This document shows, one piece after another, positions 8,564 through 16,577 of a stretch of 64,000 nucleotides of DNA; position 1 is the stretch's first letter; each line of letters begins with the position of its first letter. The notes below the pieces were generated by a model, which was not told where the DNA came from, did no database searches, and saw nothing but the letters and a program-made list of their open reading frames with translations. Position numbers and translations under genes: made by a program. The DNA lies in NCBI GenBank assembly GCA_934435205.1, contig CAKSAK010000001.1, positions 434,001 through 498,000 on the forward strand, read 5' to 3'. The DNA comes from an uncultured Ruminococcus sp. (lineage in GTDB: Bacteria > Bacillota > Clostridia > Oscillospirales > Ruminococcaceae).

Positions 8564-9313
8564 TTACAACATTGTCAAAAACTTAACGACCGAACGCTTT
8601 ACATATTCCCTGTCATCACCACAAAAGCCGTGACCTGCATCCTCTATACCTTCCAGCATTGCATCTGGAAAAGCACTTATCAGTCGCTCAGAATATGATA
8701 TATCGACTACTTTATCGCAGTCACCATGGAATATCATCACAGGTCTATTATATCGACTCACTCTGTCATAAATATCATATCTTGGAACATCATCATAAAA
8801 TTTCTTTGAAAGCAGCATATCTCCCATAAAGGCAAAGGGTTCCGACATACTTTCAGGATCTTTGGAAAGCCAGTGGTCAGGTATGCAGAATGCAGGATAT
8901 AGCAGTATCATTGCTGCAATACGCTCAGGCATTTCTGCAGCTGTAAGTGCAGCAACAAATCCTCCCTGGCTTTCGCCGTAAAGATATATTCGTTTGCTGT
9001 CTGATATATCAAGTCCACTTATCATATCAATAACGGCTTTTAGGTCATTCTGTTCGCTGATAATACTCATATCCGTGGTCTTTCCGTCACTATGCGATCG
9101 TGTAGAGCCACCGCAGTAATCAAAAGTATATGCTAAGAAGCCACTCTCTGCAAAAGCCAAAGCAATATCCGCCATATCATCACCGATACTGTTAAAGCCA
9201 TGACTAAGTATCACAGCAGGATACTTCTTTGCTTTATTATCAGGAATATACAGTTTTCCAAAAATCTTTTTGCCGTCTGATATGCGGCTTTTCTCTTGAA
9301 TATCAACGCTCAT
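8564..9313 (-). CDS. Alpha/beta hydrolase, feruloyl/cinnamoyl-esterase-like
   Basis: Cytoplasmic serine hydrolase of 249 residues. It has the oxyanion HG motif (LSHGFNS), nucleophile elbow G-E-S-Q-G-G (Ser115), an acidic residue in GDCDKVV and a catalytic His in DAGHGF. The motif set and length match small cinnamoyl/feruloyl esterases, which would release phenolic acids from plant cell-wall oligosaccharides. ATG 9313 is chosen because AAGGGGAG precedes it; an upstream in-frame extension lacks a ribosome site. It follows the GH16 gene by 23 bases in the same direction, so they form an operon. Confidence 0.8.
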   Translation of the reverse strand: MSVDIQEKSRISDGKKIFGKLYIPDNKAKKYPAVILSHGFNSIGDDMADIALAFAESGFLAYTFDYCGGSTRSHSDGKTTDMSIISEQNDLKAVIDMISGLDISDSKRIYLYGESQGGFVAALTAAEMPERIAAMILLYPAFCIPDHWLSKDPESMSEPFAFMGDMLLSKKFYDDVPRYDIYDRVSRYNRPVMIFHGDCDKVVDISYSERLISAFPDAMLEGIEDAGHGFCGDDREYVKRSVVKFLTML

Positions 9314-9336
9314 AAGAACTCCCCTTTTTATGAATT

Positions 9337-10104
9337 TTACTCTGCCGCCGTAAACCTTGCCCACTCATATTCAGCCGTCAGCGGAACTGTGCCGTCAAAG
9401 GCTTTCAGCCAGCTGTCAACGCCTATGCCGTTCCACGCATTCATCATTATTTTACCAGGCGTAACAGGCAGATTTTCAGTAGCCTTGTATGCTTCCTTTC
9501 CGTCAACATACCAAGTTATGCCGTCCTCTTTCCACTCAAATGCGTAAGTGTGAAAATCCTCAGAAGCGTCAAAACCAAGATCATACATATACTCGTGATT
9601 GCCAACGCCATTTGTGTAGTAATTGAACTGCACCTTTGTTGTGTCCTTGCCAAGGACCTCAACATCAATTTCGTCCCAAGGATTATCTTCTGACGGACCT
9701 GTGTATGTAAAGAACGATGATACAACGCCGTCATTCTTTATGGCTTTCATCGATACCTCATAAAGTCCATAGCCATAGTTTTCCTTTGAACGGTACTCGC
9801 CGCCTCTGTACACTTCGGAATCGCCCATGCTGTCAATGATAAGCTGCATTTTCCCGTCATTGAAAGTTACGTTATCCTCGCTCCACGAACAGTTGAACGG
9901 ATCACCATTTGACCACCCTGCTGAAATGGAAAAATCATCTGACGCACCCTTGCTGAAATCCGCCTCGACCGTGTATGGAGAATTGCCTTCCGTTTCCGCC
10001 TTGCTGCTGACATCTTGCAAAGAACTGCTGTCAGATGAAGCACCGCAGCCGCCCATAGACATAACGATCATTGTGATAAGTGACATAGTCAAAACTTTTT
10101 TCAT
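9337..10104 (-). CDS. GH16 lipoprotein, lichenase-like beta-glucanase
   Basis: Surface-anchored endo-beta-glucanase. A signal peptide ends in a lipobox (SMGGC, lipid-modified Cys20), then a Ser-rich linker and a GH16 jelly-roll. The catalytic ExDxE motif reads DEIDVE (Glu145 nucleophile, Asp147, Glu149 acid/base), the bacterial lichenase type. It probably cuts mixed-linkage (1,3-1,4) beta-glucan. The second of two ATGs is used (10104), because the first sits only two bases from GGAGG. It is the first gene of the operon with the esterase and has one of the shared TGATAT-repeat promoters upstream. Confidence 0.88.
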   Translation of the reverse strand: MKKVLTMSLITMIVMSMGGCGASSDSSSLQDVSSKAETEGNSPYTVEADFSKGASDDFSISAGWSNGDPFNCSWSEDNVTFNDGKMQLIIDSMGDSEVYRGGEYRSKENYGYGLYEVSMKAIKNDGVVSSFFTYTGPSEDNPWDEIDVEVLGKDTTKVQFNYYTNGVGNHEYMYDLGFDASEDFHTYAFEWKEDGITWYVDGKEAYKATENLPVTPGKIMMNAWNGIGVDSWLKAFDGTVPLTAEYEWARFTAAE

Positions 10105-10149
10105 TTTCATTACCTCCGAATAAATATCAGAATTTTATCTTCTATAAAT

Positions 10150-10201
10150 ATTATAATTCAACAGATGTGATATTTATATCAGAAAAGTAATGCAAATATC
10201 A
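10150..10201 (-). promoter_or_regulatory. Glucan-regulon promoter 1 (TGATAT direct repeat + TATAAT)
   Basis: In gene direction: TGATAT (10201-10196), 14 bases, TGATAT (10181-10176), 20 bases, TATAAT (10155-10150). A further TGATAT lies at 10215-10210. The same spacing recurs at 13468-13519 and 13646-13697. There is no -35 hexamer, as expected for an activator-dependent promoter. Confidence 0.7.
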
Positions 10202-10217
10202 GAATATTAATATCAAC

Positions 10218-10979
10218 TTAAATTTTCGATCTGCTTGTGCTATACTTGTTCCAGTTTGCACGGAAAAACTGATCTCTATACTGTTTTGGCGTAAGTCCTG
10301 TCTGTTTCTTAAAGCAGGCAATAAAATGGCTGTGCGAGCTGAATGAAAGATAATTGGCTATATCAAGCGGACTATATTCAGAATATCTCAGCATATTTTC
10401 AGCCGCCTGTATCCTTTTAGACATAATGAAATCAGAGATCTTTACGCCAACCTCCTCTCTGAAAAGCTTTGAAAGATACTGCGGCGTTATGTTCAGTTCA
10501 TCAGCTATTTGATTCACAGTCACGCCCTTGTAAATATTATCGAAAATGCAGTCAAAGCACATAAGAATATGTTTTGAATAAACGTTCTGTGACGCAGCCT
10601 TTTTCATTTGCTTTGTATAATAAACGATGACCTCCTTGTGTACAGCCATAACGCTTTCTTCATTTCGGCATTCATCACATTTATTGATGTATATATCGCT
10701 TATGGTATATGCAGTTTCCGGATCAAGTCCACCCTCTATGCAAAACCTGCACAGCATAGCTATGGTTATGACAAGATGATACTTGACGTTTCTGAGATCG
10801 TCTTTGCTTAGTCTGCCCTTTCCGTTTGCATCCAGCGGCGTATACAGCTGTTTGACCGCTTCAAGGTCGCCAGCCCGCACAGCAGAGTAAAATTCCAGTT
10901 CCGTTTCATATGGTGAATGATGATAGTCATTTTCCTTTTGCATAAACTGCCGCCTAGACAATTCTCTGTTTATTTCCAT
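10218..10979 (-). CDS. AraC-family transcriptional regulator
   Basis: 253 residues. The N-terminal ~150 residues form a helical, uncharacterised sensing region. The C-terminal ~100 residues hold the two AraC helix-turn-helix motifs, including the signature ending in FKKQTGLTPKQYRDQ. It is probably the activator binding the TGATAT repeats in front of the neighbouring glucanase and secreted-protein genes. The ATG at 10979 is set by GGGGGTG six bases upstream; the GTG inside that site is too close to be the start. It lies between the GH16 operon and the solute-binding protein operon, all on the minus strand. Confidence 0.88.
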   Translation of the reverse strand: MEINRELSRRQFMQKENDYHHSPYETELEFYSAVRAGDLEAVKQLYTPLDANGKGRLSKDDLRNVKYHLVITIAMLCRFCIEGGLDPETAYTISDIYINKCDECRNEESVMAVHKEVIVYYTKQMKKAASQNVYSKHILMCFDCIFDNIYKGVTVNQIADELNITPQYLSKLFREEVGVKISDFIMSKRIQAAENMLRYSEYSPLDIANYLSFSSHSHFIACFKKQTGLTPKQYRDQFFRANWNKYSTSRSKI

Positions 10980-11048
10980 AGCTTTCACCCCCTGCTTTTT
11001 AGCTTATTATATCATATTTACAGACACAAGTAAAGCTTTATATTTATA

Positions 11049-11086
11049 GAAAAATGGACGGCAAATCACCCTGCCGCCCATTTTTC
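11049..11086 (-). terminator. Terminator after the solute-binding protein gene
   Basis: Ten-base stem with one mismatch (ATGGACGGCA/TGCCGCCCAT on the plus strand), followed by T5 in the leftward direction. Confidence 0.8.
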
Positions 11087-11099
11087 TTATAATTAGATA

Positions 11100-12524
11100 T
11101 TATTTAGCCTCATTCATTGAAGCCATAGCCTCGTTGATAAGATAATCTATAGCCTTTTCATTTTCCTGAACGACCTGTGACCAGCTCTTTGACTCCTGCG
11201 GATTCATTGTTCCTCTTATTGCAGTATCGCAAATAGAGTTAAGGTCGGCAGATACGCCCTGTTCAAAGTCAAATACAGGATTCTGTGCAGACAGATCATA
11301 GATAGTTTCTCTCATTTCAAGCATCTCATCTGTCCAGCCGTAATCGTCCTTGTACTGATCAAGGGTTATCTGATGTGCAGCCTCGTCAAGCTCTGCATAA
11401 CGGCAGCATTCAAGGAAAGCTGCCACGCCCTCAGGATTTTGAGCGTTCTTTACAATGCTAAAGCCGTGTACTCTTGAAGGGATATACTGTTTATCGCTAT
11501 CAGCTGAGCAAGGAACAGGAACGAACATTACCTCTCCCTTTGATACATCGCCATAGTTTACAGTTGTTGACGGAGCATTCTCAAGTGCCCAAAGTCCGAT
11601 AGGATAGAAAAGCGTCAGACCTGTTGCCATTCCGCTGCCCTCTGCGTCGCCTCTGAGTTTCCAGTTGTTCTCGTGCTTTGGATAAACAACATTGTTCTTC
11701 TGCAGCTCATACATCATATTCTGAGCCTTTGCTATCATAGGGTCAGAAATATTATTTACAAGCTTGCCGTCTGTGATACCGATGAGCGGCACACCTGAAG
11801 ACTGCTGCAAAGCCTTTTCATAATACCAGCCGTCAAGTGCGTATTTATCGCTTTCAGCGTCAGTAAAATCAAGACACATTTCTGTGAATGTATCCCAGTT
11901 CCACTTGCCCTCTTTGAAAAGCTCAGCAGGATCGTCATATCCGTTATCTTCCATTGTCTGCTTGTTGTATACAAAAACATATGCAGGGTCTGTTCTGATA
12001 ACGCTCACATAATGCTTATCGCCAAGCATAAACTGATCTGTCGCACCCTTTATGTCTGTCCAAAGAGGCTTTGAAAGATCGATATAATCGTCGATAGGCT
12101 CTATCATTGACTTTATAGCACCCTTAGGGAAAACGTCCATATCATCAGCACCGATGAAATCAGGTGAATCATTTGACATTACAAGTGCCGCAAGATCGTC
12201 AAACTTAGTTTCCCAAGTGGTCTGCACCCAGTTTATCTTACCATTATACTTTGTCTTGAACAAAGCAAGGTCAGCACCTATCTCCTTGTCCTCTGCCTCA
12301 GTAGGGTTGATATCCCAATGTGAAAACCACTTTATTTCGTTGCTCTTGAGATCTCTCACATCTTTCATATCATCAGCAAGTCTTTGAACTATCTGCTGCT
12401 GATCTTCCTTAAGCTTTTTGTCAACTACCTTGCTTGATGAATCACTTGAACTTCCGCAAGATGCAAATGCTGAAAGCGAGCAAACTGCAAGGGCAAATGT
12501 CAAAACTCTTTTTGCATTATTCAT
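11100..12524 (-). CDS. ABC-transporter extracellular solute-binding lipoprotein (orphan)
   Basis: 474 residues. A signal peptide and lipobox (AFASC, Cys23) are followed by a Ser-rich spacer and a family-1 sugar-binding protein fold, with aromatic residues scattered as in oligosaccharide binders (WNWDTF, YPIGLWALEN). It would capture glucan oligosaccharides outside the membrane. No permease or ATPase is adjacent, so it must use a transporter encoded elsewhere. ATG 12524 is used, since the upstream ATG touches GGAGG. It is translated 17 bases after the secreted protein stop and shares that gene's promoter. Confidence 0.87.
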   Translation of the reverse strand: MNNAKRVLTFALAVCSLSAFASCGSSSDSSSKVVDKKLKEDQQQIVQRLADDMKDVRDLKSNEIKWFSHWDINPTEAEDKEIGADLALFKTKYNGKINWVQTTWETKFDDLAALVMSNDSPDFIGADDMDVFPKGAIKSMIEPIDDYIDLSKPLWTDIKGATDQFMLGDKHYVSVIRTDPAYVFVYNKQTMEDNGYDDPAELFKEGKWNWDTFTEMCLDFTDAESDKYALDGWYYEKALQQSSGVPLIGITDGKLVNNISDPMIAKAQNMMYELQKNNVVYPKHENNWKLRGDAEGSGMATGLTLFYPIGLWALENAPSTTVNYGDVSKGEVMFVPVPCSADSDKQYIPSRVHGFSIVKNAQNPEGVAAFLECCRYAELDEAAHQITLDQYKDDYGWTDEMLEMRETIYDLSAQNPVFDFEQGVSADLNSICDTAIRGTMNPQESKSWSQVVQENEKAIDYLINEAMASMNEAK

Positions 12525-12541
12525 AGCCATACCTCCGAATA

Positions 12542-13399
12542 TTACTTTCTTCTCTTTGCAACGATCACTGCTGTGCCTGCAAGAGCGATAACTGCAAGTG
12601 CTCCGCCAACAGCCGCACCTGTTTCTGCTGCCTTAGATGTATCGTCAGATGCTTTTGAAGATGTAGCCGCTGCTGCGGAAGTCTTGCCTGCATCCGCCTT
12701 AGATGAAGAAGCGTCTTTCTTTGACGTATCAGCCTTTGAGCTTGAAGCATCAGACTTTGAATCTGCCTTTGAAGCATCTGTTTTTGAATCTCCGCCCTCG
12801 GCAGATGCAACACCGAAATCAAGAGTCATTGAAAGTGTGCCGCCGTTGAAAGCGCCTTCCTTCTCCCAGCCTGCGACCTCAGGGCAAGCTTTCTTTGTTA
12901 CCTCGCCTGTTTCCTCATTGACCTCGTCAGTTGGTCTGATATGTATTCTTATTCCACCCTCTGCGTCCTCGTCCATTGAAGTGATAGAATTAAGCGAATC
13001 AAAAACTGTTGTTGTGCCGTCCTCGGCAACGAACTTTGCGTCAGATATCTTAACGTCCACTGGATAAACACCATCAGGAAGATTAGCCACCATAACGCCC
13101 ATATCTCCAAGAGTTCCCTTGCCTGACATTGTCTTGTCGGTGATAACTTTGCTTATCTTATATTCAACAGTTATCTTGCCAGCATCATCGATGCCTACCC
13201 AGTCGCCCTGATTCCAGGTCCAGTCCTGACCCATATAAAAGCCCATTGCTCCGATAGAGTAATATGAGTCATTCATTTTTGAGTCCTCCTCTGACGGGTG
13301 AACAACATCGCCAAGCTTTGCTGCCGAAACAGAAACTGACATCATTGTTGCTGCAAGAACCGCTGCTGAAAGACCTGCTACAAATTTTTTGATTTTCAT
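12542..13399 (-). CDS. Secreted cell-surface protein with Ser/Ala/Asp/Lys linker and C-terminal membrane anchor
   Basis: 285 residues. Signal peptide (MKIKKFVAGL...VSAA), then a ~180-residue globular domain with W-T-W-N-Q-G-D-W, reminiscent of a beta-sandwich but not recognised. A low-complexity Ser-Lys-Ala-Asp linker follows (about residues 205-255), then one transmembrane helix and an Arg-Arg-Lys stop-transfer tail. The anchor resembles a sorting signal but has ETG instead of LPXTG. Its position before a solute-binding protein in an operon with a glucan-type promoter suggests glucan binding at the surface; that is inference. RBS GGAGGAAAAGGTT-ATG fixes the start. Confidence 0.75.
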   Translation of the reverse strand: MKIKKFVAGLSAAVLAATMMSVSVSAAKLGDVVHPSEEDSKMNDSYYSIGAMGFYMGQDWTWNQGDWVGIDDAGKITVEYKISKVITDKTMSGKGTLGDMGVMVANLPDGVYPVDVKISDAKFVAEDGTTTVFDSLNSITSMDEDAEGGIRIHIRPTDEVNEETGEVTKKACPEVAGWEKEGAFNGGTLSMTLDFGVASAEGGDSKTDASKADSKSDASSSKADTSKKDASSSKADAGKTSAAAATSSKASDDTSKAAETGAAVGGALAVIALAGTAVIVAKRRK

Positions 13400-13467
13400 A
13401 ACCTTTTCCTCCTATTTTTCAATAAAATTTTTCGCTAAAAGCAATTTATTTTGTTGTTTCTGTATAT

Positions 13468-13519
13468 ATTATAACCATGTAAACGTTTTGTTTATATCAA
13501 AAACGTAACATAAATATCA
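13468..13519 (-). promoter_or_regulatory. Glucan-regulon promoter 2 (before the secreted protein operon)
   Basis: TGATAT (13519-13514), 14 bases, TGATAT (13499-13494), 20 bases, TATAAT (13473-13468). A third TGATAT lies at 13537-13532. The bases between half-sites also resemble promoter 1. Confidence 0.7.
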
Positions 13520-13563
13520 TAAAAGTGTTTAATATCAAATTTATGAAAGATTATAAATATATG

Positions 13564-13603
13564 AAAACAGACCCACTTGATATTCAAGCAGGTCTGTTTA
13601 TTC
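13564..13603 (-). terminator. Hairpin between glucan promoters 2 and 3
   Basis: Interrupted stem (AACAGACC, one mismatch, ACTTG paired with CAAG and AGGTCTGTT), followed leftward by TTTTC. It ends or attenuates the transcript starting at promoter 3. Confidence 0.5.
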
Positions 13604-13645
13604 GGAAGTTATTATAAGAAAGTGACTATGAATTAATATGTTTAT

Positions 13646-13697
13646 ATTATACGCTTTGTTTCAAAACTATTATATCAATATTCAATTATTTATATCA
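13646..13697 (-). promoter_or_regulatory. Glucan-regulon promoter 3 (no gene before the hairpin)
   Basis: TGATAT (13697-13692), 14 bases, TGATAT (13677-13672), 20 bases, TATAAT (13651-13646). Same geometry as the other two. Only ~50 bases separate it from the hairpin at 13564-13603, too few for a protein gene. Confidence 0.6.
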
Positions 13698-13759
13698 AAT
13701 AATTATCGTAAATAGAATTTTATGAGCAAACATCAATTTATGAAACTAAGCATAAAAAA

Positions 13760-13788
13760 ACAAGCTCGGCAAACGTGACCGAGCTTGT
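13760..13788 (-). terminator. Terminator of the GH5 gene
   Basis: Perfect ten-base stem ACAAGCTCGG/CCGAGCTTGT (13760-13769 with 13779-13788) followed by seven T leftward. Confidence 0.88.
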
Positions 13789-13820
13789 CCAAAAATGGAG
13801 TTATATTAAGAAATGATCTA

Positions 13821-14843
13821 TTAAAGATACTTTACCAGTTCATCAAGAACGCTGTCAAGATGTCCGTCAATAAAGCCATAGTCAACACCCTTGTATGACC
13901 AAGCCGCTCTTCCGATAGAACATTTCTCAAAGGCACTGCTTATATCCTTGTACCAGTTAAGAGTATTTTCAGCAGATGCAAGATTTATAACACCGTATTC
14001 GCCGCAATACATAGGAACATTTCTTTCCTCTGCGACCCTTACAGCCTCAGCAAATCTTCCCATAAAATAATCAGGCGTAAATTTCTCTGTCTTGACCTCC
14101 TCGTATGTCTGCATATAGTCAAGACCAAGATGCTTTATCTCACTTCTGTATTTTTGGGTGCTGCCCGGATAATCCATTCTGAAATCTCTAGGCATCTCAT
14201 CTACCCAATATGCAGCCTGATGAGTGAAAAGAAACGGGTCATAGCAATGGAAAGTATAAACTATATGCTCGTCATAAGGCTTATCAAGGTCTTTCATTGA
14301 ATCAATAGAGTTGTTCCAGTAGCTGCCCACAATAATATTTATATCGGCACTATATTTTCTAATAAGCTTTATGGCATTTTCAGCGATAGCATTCCATTTT
14401 GCACTGAATTTCGAGTCAGTTACCTCGTTGAGAAGTTCAAAAGAAATTCTGTCAGAATATTTGCTGAAACGCTTTGCAAACTCCTCCCAAAGGTCATAGA
14501 ATTTCTGCTGAAGCTCAGCGTTATCAAAGAACCCGCTTTCAGCCTGAGCCTTGTCAAAGAAAAAGCCCATTGTCTTATGAAGGTCAAGTATCATATTGAT
14601 ATCGTTATTTCCGCACCAATCGATACACTTCTGAACATAGTCGAAGCCGCTCTCTATAAAGCCGTTTTCATCCTGAAAAATATTATAATCCACAGGCACT
14701 CTAACGTGGTCGCAGCCCCAGCCCTTTATACGCTTGATATCCTCTTCCGTGATAAAATTATCGAGATGCTCCTTGCTGTAATCGCATTGTGACAGCCAGC
14801 CTCCGATATCGATGCCGTGCATATAGCCATTAAATCTTCTCAT
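13821..14843 (-). CDS. GH5-family glucanase/glucosidase, intracellular
   Basis: 340 residues with a (beta/alpha)8 GH5 layout: HVRVPVD (strand 2), LDLHK (strand 3), acid/base Glu140 in ELLNE and nucleophile Glu282 in CGEYGV. Length and cleanly placed catalytic residues argue for an active enzyme. There is no signal peptide, so it acts on imported glucan oligosaccharides. AAGGACGG seven bases before ATG fixes the start. It is the most upstream gene of the minus-strand glucan cluster and has its own promoter and terminator. Confidence 0.88.
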   Translation of the reverse strand: MRRFNGYMHGIDIGGWLSQCDYSKEHLDNFITEEDIKRIKGWGCDHVRVPVDYNIFQDENGFIESGFDYVQKCIDWCGNNDINMILDLHKTMGFFFDKAQAESGFFDNAELQQKFYDLWEEFAKRFSKYSDRISFELLNEVTDSKFSAKWNAIAENAIKLIRKYSADINIIVGSYWNNSIDSMKDLDKPYDEHIVYTFHCYDPFLFTHQAAYWVDEMPRDFRMDYPGSTQKYRSEIKHLGLDYMQTYEEVKTEKFTPDYFMGRFAEAVRVAEERNVPMYCGEYGVINLASAENTLNWYKDISSAFEKCSIGRAAWSYKGVDYGFIDGHLDSVLDELVKYL

Positions 14844-14885
14844 ATTTTTACCGTCCTTTCTGATTCTAGTTTTATTTACAGCTAT

Positions 14886-14917
14886 ATTGTAGCACTATAT
14901 GGCCGGAAATAATATCA
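14886..14917 (-). promoter_or_regulatory. Partial glucan-type promoter before GH5
   Basis: TGATAT (14917-14912), 20 bases, TACAAT (14891-14886): the same half-site-to-minus-10 spacing as the three other glucan promoters. The second half-site is not conserved. The stretch 14918-15150 holds nothing else recognisable. Confidence 0.45.
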
Positions 14918-15156
14918 TAATTTTAACATTCGTGTAAAAATCGTAATGTTATTGTGGCGTGCTAAATATATTTCGCAGTAAATAAAGCAAAGAAAATGGC
15001 GTAAAATTTTTCACCATAACAAGACCTAATAAAGAAATAATCGAATTAAACCAGATACTTTAATATGATACTATTTTCGCCGTCAATAGTCGCCAAAAAC
15101 CGGGCGTATCAAAAACATCGGCAAGCAGATGTTTCGATGAAATAGAATACCTGAAT

Positions 15157-15420
15157 GTGACTATCCTTGACACAAAAGGCAAGTCGAGAGCAATTACAAT
15201 TCCGACTGATATAAAGCAGTTGTGGGAACAAATACAGCATATTTTGAGAAACCCTGTTATCAGAAAATATGTTTTTCCAAGTGATATTCACTTAGAAAAA
15301 AAAGCCGGCATTACTGCTTTGTGTGAGTATTCATTGCTGTCAGATAATGACTTTCCTACCTATGGAGTGACGAAAAAAATTGATTTTCTGCCCCTCCCCT
15401 TGACTAATATTATCAGCTAA
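15157..15420 (+). CDS. Uncertain small ORF, possibly the tail of a decayed gene
   Basis: Eighty-seven codons from GTG with no ribosome site. The frame stays open about 90 bases further upstream without a better start. Composition looks protein-like (IPTDIKQLWEQI, ALCEYSLLSD), but I recognise no family. It ends within the promoter of the next gene. It may be a gene fragment or chance. Confidence 0.25.
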   Translation: MTILDTKGKSRAITIPTDIKQLWEQIQHILRNPVIRKYVFPSDIHLEKKAGITALCEYSLLSDNDFPTYGVTKKIDFLPLPLTNIIS

Positions 15421-15428
15421 TGTATAAT
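15400..15428 (+). promoter_or_regulatory. Promoter of the SEC-C protein gene
   Basis: TTGACT (15400-15405), 17 bases, TATAAT (15423-15428). Confidence 0.75.
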
Positions 15429-15463
15429 CAAGTAAAGTATAAAAATATCGAGGTAATATCACA

Positions 15464-16423
15464 ATGAGTAGATTTCCAAGAATATACGCTGAAAGTACAA
15501 TAGCAAGAATGAATAAAAAGCTTGCCCTGCCGCAGGAAACAATGTCGCTCCTTTATGATTACTTTGAAGCCTTTGCCAATTTGTATGAGATATTGCCGCT
15601 AAAGGACGCTTACAAAATAATCAGCAAACAGAATAAAGGCTTGATAACCTTAGACGAGTTCATTGCATTTTCTGAGATAGCACGCCACGAAGATCATTTT
15701 TACTACATTCTCGCCAAGGACGAATTGTATCTTGACGCACCTAAGGAAGAGCCTATCGACCGAGAGATAGTTCATTCCAGCCTGGTAGATGTTGACTATG
15801 AGTATTATTATAATATGGCCGATCATCAGATAGATAAACCGCTAAAGATACTTCCAAAACAGGAACTTCTTAAATACAAAGAGGAAATGTACATTGCCGA
15901 TACTACGTATGTAAGAGCAATGACGAACTTTTTACGCACAAGACTAAAAATGTCCGAAGAGGAGATCAACTATACAATTTCCGATTTTATACTGATAATA
16001 ACCTGTGATGACAAGCCTTTTGACGCAGTATCTAAAATGCTCGATAGAAAGAATATCCTAATGACAAAAAGTCAGCTTGAAAATTTCATCAAACTGTTCA
16101 CCGATTTGAGCAGCAATACTCGAATGCCGCAAAACAGAGGCTTTACTCCCCTCGAGTTATCGGCAAATCGTGGCGATCAAAAAGTTATCAACAGCATTTC
16201 CTTTGGGCCAAATATAACTGCGGCATTGAAAAGCGGAGAAGTGGATATCGAAGAATACAGAAAAGGTATCCTTATGAGCGAACTGTCCGAAAAGGTCAAA
16301 ATGGATATGCTCCGTCAGCTTTCTCAAATTGAAGGTAAGAATACCACTCAGAAAAAAGTCGGCAGAAACGATCCCTGCCCTTGCGGCAGCGGAAAAAAGT
16401 ATAAAAAATGCTGTGGAAAATAA
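15464..16423 (+). CDS. SEC-C metal-binding motif protein
   Basis: 319 residues. A mostly alpha-helical, uncharacterised body ends in a canonical zinc-binding SEC-C motif (RNDPCPCGSGKKYKKCC) at the extreme C-terminus, like the tail of SecA. Such tails usually mediate zinc-dependent contact with ribosomes, SecB or nucleic acids. The specific role here is unknown. Start ATG follows GAGGT. It is monocistronic between its own promoter and terminator. Confidence 0.78.
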   Translation: MSRFPRIYAESTIARMNKKLALPQETMSLLYDYFEAFANLYEILPLKDAYKIISKQNKGLITLDEFIAFSEIARHEDHFYYILAKDELYLDAPKEEPIDREIVHSSLVDVDYEYYYNMADHQIDKPLKILPKQELLKYKEEMYIADTTYVRAMTNFLRTRLKMSEEEINYTISDFILIITCDDKPFDAVSKMLDRKNILMTKSQLENFIKLFTDLSSNTRMPQNRGFTPLELSANRGDQKVINSISFGPNITAALKSGEVDIEEYRKGILMSELSEKVKMDMLRQLSQIEGKNTTQKKVGRNDPCPCGSGKKYKKCCGK

Positions 16424-16438
16424 AATATTTTTTATGCA

Positions 16439-16485
16439 AAGCCGCCGCGGGTCACAAATCTATGTGACCTGCGGCGGTTTGTTGT
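16439..16485 (+). terminator. Terminator after the SEC-C gene
   Basis: Long GC-rich stem (CCGCCGC-GGGTCACA with TGTGACC-GCGGCGG) followed by TTTGTTG. Confidence 0.8.
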
Positions 16486-16529
16486 ATTTTCTATATTTAC
16501 TATGGCTTTTGTATTCTAAAACTGTTTCT

Positions 16530-16560
16530 CGCCTTATCACCCTTCATCAACGCAAGCCGT
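16530..16560 (+). repeat. hsdS crossover-site copy, remnant tail of a specificity gene
   Basis: Thirty-one bases encoding the LITLHQRK-type end of an hsdS half. Two mismatches separate it from the inverted copy at 17528-17558, so the recombinase gene lies between two oppositely oriented sites. Related copies lie at 21305-21338, 21926-21958 and 25692-25719. Confidence 0.7.
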
Positions 16561-16577
16561 AATTTACGTTTATATAA

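Noticed and set aside
12573..13067. 164-residue plus-strand frame opposite the secreted protein
   Set aside because: A mirror of the Ser/Ala/Asp/Lys-rich linker codons; the minus-strand gene has signal peptide, ribosome site and promoter.
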